The position numbers and the translations under genes are program-made. The notes under the pieces were generated by a model that saw only the letters and a program-made list of their open reading frames with translations, had not been told where the DNA came from and did no database searches. A stretch of DNA of 64,000 bases. Origin: Massilia eurypsychrophila. Lineage in GTDB: Bacteria > Pseudomonadota > Gammaproteobacteria > Burkholderiales > Burkholderiaceae_D. The stretch lies in contig NZ_PDOC01000012.1 of the NCBI RefSeq assembly GCF_002760655.1, forward strand, positions 80,511 to 144,510. The letters run 5' to 3'. Shown here in pieces: positions 59,576 to 64,000 of the stretch. Every line of letters begins with the position of its first letter. Positions within the stretch are counted from its first letter, which is position 1.

Positions 59576-60961
59576 ATGAACGCCCCTTCCGATCCGCAAG
59601 TCGACGCCATCCGTATTCCGCCGCATTCCATCGAAGCCGAGCAGTCCGTCATCGGCGGCCTGCTGCGCGATAATGCCGCGTGGGACCGCATCGCCGACTT
59701 CATGCACGCCGACGATTTCTACCGCTACGATCACCGCATCATCTTCGAGCAGCTCGTCAAGCTGATCAACGCCGCGCGCCCGGCCGACGTCATCACCGTC
59801 TACGAGGCGCTCACCAACATGGGCAAGGCCGACGACGTCGGCGGCCTGCAGTACCTCAACGCGATGGCGCAGAACACGCCGTCGGCGGCCAACATCCGCC
59901 GCTACGCCGAGATCGTGCGCGACCGCGGCATCCTGCGCAAGCTGATCACCGTGGCCGACGAAATTTCCGGCAACGCGTTCAACCCGCAGGGCAAGGAAGT
60001 CAAGCAGATGCTCGACGAAGCCGAGTCGAAGATTTTTGCGATTGCCGAAGAAGGCTCGCGCGGCGCCCAGGGCTGGGTCGCGGTGCAGCCGCTGCTGACG
60101 CAAGTGGTCGAACGCATCGACGAGCTCTACAGCCGCGACAACCAGAGCGAGATCACCGGCGTGCCGACCGGCTTCATCGACCTCGACCGCATGACCTCCG
60201 GCCTGCAGCCGGGCGACCTGGTGATCGTCGCCGGCCGTCCGTCGATGGGCAAGACGGCGTTCTCGATCAACATCGGCGAGAACGTCGCCATCGACTCCGG
60301 CCTGCCGGTGGCCGTGTTCTCGATGGAGATGGGCGGCACCCAGCTGGCGATGCGTATGCTCGGCTCGGTCGGCCAGCTCGACCAGCACCGCCTGCGCACC
60401 GGCAAGCTCAACGACGAGGACTGGCCGCGCCTGACGCACGCGATCCAGAAGATGAACGATGCCCAGCTCTACATCGACGAGACGCCGGCGCTCAATTCGA
60501 TCGAGCTGCGTGCCCGCTCGCGCCGCCTGTCGCGCCAGTGCGGCAAACTCGGCCTGATCATCGTCGACTACCTGCAGCTGATGACCGGCAACCAGCCGGG
60601 CGACAACCGGGCATCCGAGATTTCCGAAATTTCGCGTGGCCTGAAGGGCCTGGCGAAAGAACTGCACTGCCCGGTGATCGCACTGTCGCAGCTGAACCGT
60701 TCGCTCGAGCAGCGCCCCAACAAGCGGCCGATCATGTCCGACTTGCGCGAATCGGGCGCAATCGAGCAGGATGCCGACGTCATCATCTTCCTGTACCGCG
60801 ACGAAGTGTACAACCCGGACTCGCCCGACAAGGGCACCGCCGAGATCATCATCGGCAAGCAGCGTAACGGGCCGATCGGCGCCATTCGCCTGACCTGGAT
60901 CGGGCAATACACCAAGTTCGGCAATTACAGCGGCGGCCTCGCGCTCTACCAGGGCGACTAA
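59576..60961 (+). CDS. dnaB: Replicative DNA helicase DnaB
   Basis: 461 residues. N-terminal helical domain (PPHSIEAEQSVIGGLL), then the RecA-like ATPase with Walker A AGRPSMGKTAFSIN, LIIVDYLQLMTG and VIALSQLNRSLEQR. A hexamer that unwinds DNA at the replication fork. No Shine-Dalgarno sequence is seen before the ATG, in keeping with the promoter placement. No intein. Confidence 0.97.
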   Translation: MNAPSDPQVDAIRIPPHSIEAEQSVIGGLLRDNAAWDRIADFMHADDFYRYDHRIIFEQLVKLINAARPADVITVYEALTNMGKADDVGGLQYLNAMAQNTPSAANIRRYAEIVRDRGILRKLITVADEISGNAFNPQGKEVKQMLDEAESKIFAIAEEGSRGAQGWVAVQPLLTQVVERIDELYSRDNQSEITGVPTGFIDLDRMTSGLQPGDLVIVAGRPSMGKTAFSINIGENVAIDSGLPVAVFSMEMGGTQLAMRMLGSVGQLDQHRLRTGKLNDEDWPRLTHAIQKMNDAQLYIDETPALNSIELRARSRRLSRQCGKLGLIIVDYLQLMTGNQPGDNRASEISEISRGLKGLAKELHCPVIALSQLNRSLEQRPNKRPIMSDLRESGAIEQDADVIIFLYRDEVYNPDSPDKGTAEIIIGKQRNGPIGAIRLTWIGQYTKFGNYSGGLALYQGD

Positions 60962-61028
60962 AACCAAGAGGGGACGGCGCGACCTGCGGCGTTTCCGAGA
61001 AATCTCAGTACGACTAACGGAGAATAAT

Positions 61029-61655
61029 ATGTTTGGACGTTTGATGCCCACCGAGGGCAAATTTTTTGACTTGTTTAATCAGCACGCCGCGTTGTGCGTG
61101 AAGGGCGCCCACGAAATGGTCGGCCTCATGACCAATTTCGACGACCTGGAAAACCGCACGCATGCGATCGAAAGCATCGAGAAGCAGGCCGACAAGATCA
61201 CTTACGCCACGGTGGACATGCTGCATAAGACGTTCATCACGCCGATCGACCGCGACGACATCCACAAGCTGATCACCCGCATGGATGACATTCTCGATCT
61301 GATGGAAGACGCGGCCCAGACCGTGTCGCTGTACGACCTGAAGGCGGTCACGCCGGAAGCGAAGCGCCTGGCCGAGCTGTGCCTGGCATGCTGCCAGAAG
61401 GTCCAGCAAGCCGTTGGCCTGCTGCACAACATGGACAATTCGCACAAGATCGTCGCCATCTGCGAAGAGATCGACCGCCTCGAATCGGACGCCGACCACG
61501 TGATGCGCGCGGCCATGTCGAAGCTGTTCCGCGACGAGCCGGACGTGCGCAACCTGATCAAGCTGAAAGCCATTTACGAAATCCTGGAAACCGTCACTGA
61601 CCGCTGCGAAGATGTTGCCAACATCATCGAAGGCATCATCGTCGAAAACGCGTAA
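61029..61655 (+). CDS. DUF47 (PhoU-like) phosphate transport accessory protein
   Basis: 208 residues, GGAG ribosome site, MFGRLMPTEGKFFDLFNQHA. All-helical PhoU-like fold with acidic metal-binding helices (EEIDRLESDADHVM, ETVTDRCEDVANIIE). Members are usually paired with Pit transporters and thought to control them. The Pit gene follows after 14 bases. Confidence 0.92.
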   Translation: MFGRLMPTEGKFFDLFNQHAALCVKGAHEMVGLMTNFDDLENRTHAIESIEKQADKITYATVDMLHKTFITPIDRDDIHKLITRMDDILDLMEDAAQTVSLYDLKAVTPEAKRLAELCLACCQKVQQAVGLLHNMDNSHKIVAICEEIDRLESDADHVMRAAMSKLFRDEPDVRNLIKLKAIYEILETVTDRCEDVANIIEGIIVENA

Positions 61656-61669
61656 GCGGAAGCCACTAC

Positions 61670-62680
61670 ATGCAAACTCTTCAAATGAGCTTATGGGTGC
61701 TGGTGATGCTGGTGGCGCTGGCCCTGATTTTCGATTTCATGAACGGCTTCCATGACGCCGCCAATGCGATCGCGACGGTGGTATCGACCGGCGTACTGAA
61801 ACCGCAGACCGCAGTCGCAATGGCGGCAGTGTTCAATTTTATCGCCATTTTCGTCGTTGGCCTGAAGGTGGCGGCAACCGTCGGCAAGGGCACGATCGAT
61901 CCCGCCGTGGTCGATCAGTACGTCATTTTTGGCGCGCTGGTGGGCGCCATCATCTGGAATCTGATCACCTGGTACTACGGCATCCCGTCGTCGTCGTCGC
62001 ACGCGCTGATCGGCGGCCTGGTTGGCGCTGCGGTGGCCAAGTCGGGCACCGGCGCGCTGATCGGCAGCGGCCTGCTCAAGACCGTGCTGTTCATTGTCAT
62101 TTCGCCGCTGGTTGGCTTTCTGCTGGGCTCGATCATCATGGTGCTTGTGTCGTGGCTATTCGTGCGCTCGACGCCGCGCAAGGTCGACACCTGGTTCCGC
62201 CGCATGCAGATGGCGTCGGCTGCCGCCTACAGCCTCGGTCACGGTGGCAACGACGCGCAAAAGACCATCGGTATCATCTGGATGCTGTTGATCGTTGCCG
62301 GCGTTTCGACCAAGGCTGACGCCGCACCGCCGATGTGGGTGATCATTTCGTGCTACACGGCGATTAGCTTCGGCACCTTGTTCGGCGGCTGGCGCATCGT
62401 CAAGACGATGGGCCAGAAGATCACCAAGCTCAAGCCAGTTGGCGGTTTTTGCGCCGAGACCGGCGGCGCCATCACGCTGTTCGCCGCGACCGCGATGGGC
62501 ATCCCGGTATCGACCACCCACACCATCACCGGCGCCATCGTCGGCGTCGGCTCGGCGCAGAAGATGTCGGCCGTGCGCTGGGGCGTTGCGGGCAATATCG
62601 TGTGGGCGTGGATCTTCACGATCCCGGCATCGGCCTTCATGGCCGCGATCGCCTGGTGGATCGGCACCCACGTGATGTAA
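61670..62680 (+). CDS. pit: Inorganic phosphate transporter, PiT family
   Basis: 336 residues with about ten membrane helices. The duplicated PiT signature shows as FDFMNGFHDAANAIATVVST near the N-terminus and SLGHGGNDAQKTIGI in the middle; GIPVSTTHTITGAIVGVG lies near the C-terminus. Low-affinity phosphate (metal-phosphate) uptake driven by the proton gradient. Operon partner of DUF47. Confidence 0.93.
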   Translation: MQTLQMSLWVLVMLVALALIFDFMNGFHDAANAIATVVSTGVLKPQTAVAMAAVFNFIAIFVVGLKVAATVGKGTIDPAVVDQYVIFGALVGAIIWNLITWYYGIPSSSSHALIGGLVGAAVAKSGTGALIGSGLLKTVLFIVISPLVGFLLGSIIMVLVSWLFVRSTPRKVDTWFRRMQMASAAAYSLGHGGNDAQKTIGIIWMLLIVAGVSTKADAAPPMWVIISCYTAISFGTLFGGWRIVKTMGQKITKLKPVGGFCAETGGAITLFAATAMGIPVSTTHTITGAIVGVGSAQKMSAVRWGVAGNIVWAWIFTIPASAFMAAIAWWIGTHVM

Positions 62681-62700
62681 TCTGCCCGTTGGCCAGCAAA

Positions 62701-62738
62701 AAAGGGGGAAAGGCTCAGCAGCCTTTCCCCCTTTTTTT
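62701..62738 (+). terminator. Strong rho-independent terminator after pit
   Basis: GGGGGAAAGGCT (62704-62715) pairs perfectly with AGCCTTTCCCCC (62720-62731), loop CAGC, then seven T. Confidence 0.93.
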
Positions 62739-62784
62739 ACGTTCAAGGGAAGGATAGAGCGGACCACCTTCCTTCCGTTACATG

Positions 62785-62815
62785 ATGATTTCCCGCGAAG
62801 GCGGGAATCTATGCT
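62785..62815. repeat. REP-like palindrome (TTCCCGC-N4-GCGGGAA)
   Basis: TTCCCGC (62790-62796) and GCGGGAA (62801-62807) flank GAAG, with ATCTATGCTGAC after. This type of short GATTCCCGC..GCGGGAATC palindrome is widely dispersed in intergenic DNA of proteobacteria. Here it lies between the pit terminator and the cyclase gene. Confidence 0.7.
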
Positions 62816-62850
62816 GACGCCGCATCACCGAAACAAACGCTGTGCACTGT

Positions 62851-63642
62851 TCAGCGCTTCCGCTCCACCAGCTCAATCTCGAACAGCTTGGGCCAATGCT
62901 TCCCGGTGACAAACAGCCGCCGCCGGCTGGCATCCCACGCAATGCCATTGAGCACATCATCAGGCCCGGCTTTCCAGGCCGGATCCTGCAAGCCCGTCAA
63001 ATCGATCCAGCCAACCACATTGCCCGACACCGGATCAATGCGGGCGATCACGTTGGTTCCCCAGACGTTGGCAAACAGCTGTCCCTCGACCCATTCCAGT
63101 TCATTCAGGTTGGGCACCGGCTTGCCGCCCGCGCTGACCTGGATACGCTTGGTTTCCTTCAGCGTCTTCGGATCGAGCAAGCGGATGGCCGGGGTGCCGT
63201 CGCTCATGAACACTTGCGTGCCGTTGCTTGCAAGTCCCCAGCCTTCGCCCTCGTACGTAAATTTGCGTTTGACCTTGAGCGTCTTGGCGTCATGCACGAA
63301 GCCGACCTTTGACTGCCAGGTCAGGCTGACGATGTCATTGCCGACCGGAGCGATCCCCTCACCGAAAAACTCCGGCGCCAGGTCGAGCTTTTGCAGCACG
63401 CGCCCAGTTTCAAGCTGAACCCGGCGGATCGTCGACTGGCCCTTCATGCCGGTGCTTTCATACAGCGCGCCGTCCTTGATGAACAGCCCCTGTGTGAATG
63501 CCTTCGTATCGTGCGGGTAGGCGTGCTTGACCATGAAGCTGTAGACCGGGATCGCCGCCTGCGCGCTGCCCAGACCCAGCACTGGCAAGGCGAGGGCGCC
63601 AAGTAGGAGCCGGATGAATGCAGCGTGATTAATCTTCTTCAA
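62851..63642 (-). CDS. Glutaminyl-peptide cyclotransferase (plant-type QC)
   Basis: 263 residues with a signal peptide ending near AQA-A (about residue 29). A five-bladed propeller of the plant/bacterial glutaminyl cyclase type: KHAYPHDTKAFTQGLFIKDG, LYESTGMKGQSTIRR, DDVLNGIAWDASRRRLFVTG and KHWPKLFEIEL. It forms N-terminal pyroglutamate on exported peptides in the periplasm. Single gene, minus strand. Confidence 0.9.
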   Translation of the reverse strand: MKKINHAAFIRLLLGALALPVLGLGSAQAAIPVYSFMVKHAYPHDTKAFTQGLFIKDGALYESTGMKGQSTIRRVQLETGRVLQKLDLAPEFFGEGIAPVGNDIVSLTWQSKVGFVHDAKTLKVKRKFTYEGEGWGLASNGTQVFMSDGTPAIRLLDPKTLKETKRIQVSAGGKPVPNLNELEWVEGQLFANVWGTNVIARIDPVSGNVVGWIDLTGLQDPAWKAGPDDVLNGIAWDASRRRLFVTGKHWPKLFEIELVERKR

Positions 63643-63733
63643 TTCGCGCCTTTAATGAATGATGAGTGCTGCAAGACTCTACCCTAAATTGTGCAGAGAG
63701 GCGCTACTCCGGCTTCGCAGTTCCCGGCCGCAT

Positions 63734-63768
63734 TTCTTGCGTTAGCTCAATTTGTCGAAACGCAAGAA
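63734..63768. other. Inverted repeat in the right-end intergenic region
   Basis: TTCTTGCGTT (63734-63743) and AACGCAAGAA (63759-63768) are a perfect 10-bp inverted repeat with a 15-base spacer. It could be an operator for the cyclase gene or a folded RNA; there is no T-run. The rest of 63643-63910 shows nothing recognisable. Confidence 0.45.
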
Positions 63769-63910
63769 TTCCATACTATCCAACTTCGTCGTGCCACCTG
63801 CGAATGGACGTACATATGGATATGTTAAGGGAAGGTGCTGCGGCGTTCGCAGCCTTGCTCAGCGAGCCGCAAGCGGTGGCCGTCAAGCTAGTTGTCGCCT
63901 AATATAGTCG

Positions 63911-64000
63911 TTATGCTGCTTTCTTTTGCAGCACGGTTTCCTCTACTCGGGCGCCATCACTGATGGTCTTTTCCGGATTGAGGTGGACGACGGACACTGG
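63911..64000 (-). CDS. C-terminal end of an unidentified protein (runs off the right edge)
   Basis: The minus strand is open from the window edge to a TAA at 63911-63913 and reads PVSVVHLNPEKTISDGARVE and onward, ending TVLQKKAA. The frame is short and the product is not recognised; a 6-bp hairpin (TGCTGC/GCAGCA, 63914-63933) overlaps the last codons. It is listed because the frame is clean to the edge and codon use fits the genome. Confidence 0.4.
   Translation of the reverse strand, partial: PVSVVHLNPEKTISDGARVEETVLQKKAA

Noticed and set aside
63666..63902. 78-codon plus-strand frame at the right end
   Set aside because: No ribosome site, unusual composition, and it crosses the 10-bp inverted repeat; no resemblance to a known family.

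Overview
The window is about 65% G+C chromosomal DNA, apart from a short AT-rich patch near 48.4 kb. It reads as a betaproteobacterium of the order Burkholderiales, most likely family Oxalobacteraceae (Massilia/Duganella/Janthinobacterium-like). That placement is inferred from protein character and gene order: a tandem cyanophycin synthetase locus, leuC-entericidin-leuD-leuB-asd-fimV-truA-trpF-trpB-trpA-accD-folC-SPOR-cvpA-purF, and an rpsF-priB-rpsR-rplI operon followed by dnaB. No rRNA, tRNA, CRISPR array or prophage was seen.

Layout. 0-6.4 kb: cyanophycin metabolism, with two synthetase genes on the minus strand and, divergently, an unusual ABC exporter, a DUF1854 protein, a YciI-like protein and a GNAT acetyltransferase. 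A 45-bp tandem repeat array (6426-6630) supplies the GNAT stop codon. 6.6-13 kb: a Mut7-C RNase-like protein, a lipoprotein with Ig-like repeats and a DUF3494 ice-binding-type domain, two paralogous OmpA proteins, and an IS1595-type transposase that appears damaged. 13-22 kb: a UvrA2-like ATPase, then a four-gene translationally coupled signalling operon (hybrid kinase with three receivers, CheR, CheB, receiver-kinase) and an unlisted 38-codon minus-strand gene. 22-29.6 kb: a RecQ-family helicase followed by the 'ligase-associated' DNA-repair cassette (MBL exonuclease, ATP-dependent ligase, Lhr-like helicase, PdeM phosphoesterase), every cassette junction overlapping. 29.6-36.5 kb: a glycine-zipper envelope protein, a Crp/Fnr regulator that has lost most Fe-S ligands, a NarL-type response regulator, a universal stress protein with an FNR-like box, and a cheZ-cheA pair. 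36.6-56.3 kb: a long housekeeping run on the plus strand (leucine, aspartate-semialdehyde, FimV, tryptophan, fatty acid, folate, purine and sulfur amino acid functions), interrupted between trpA and accD by about 1 kb holding two small genes and low-G+C DNA. 56.3-64 kb: lexA with two SOS boxes, a DUF29 gene, the rpsF operon with a candidate S6:S18 leader, dnaB with a promoter that suggests a leaderless mRNA, a DUF47-Pit phosphate module, a REP-like palindrome, a glutaminyl cyclase, and the end of an unidentified minus-strand gene.

The most interesting parts are the cyanophycin locus (a synthetase with a broken Mur-ligase P-loop beside an ABC exporter with an N-terminal sensor and zinc ribbon), the repair cassette with its upstream RecQ, the ice-binding/OmpA surface cluster, and CheZ with repeated N-terminal peptides that look like CheY-docking motifs. 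All functional statements rest on reading the sequence and on knowledge of the families; no database search was run.
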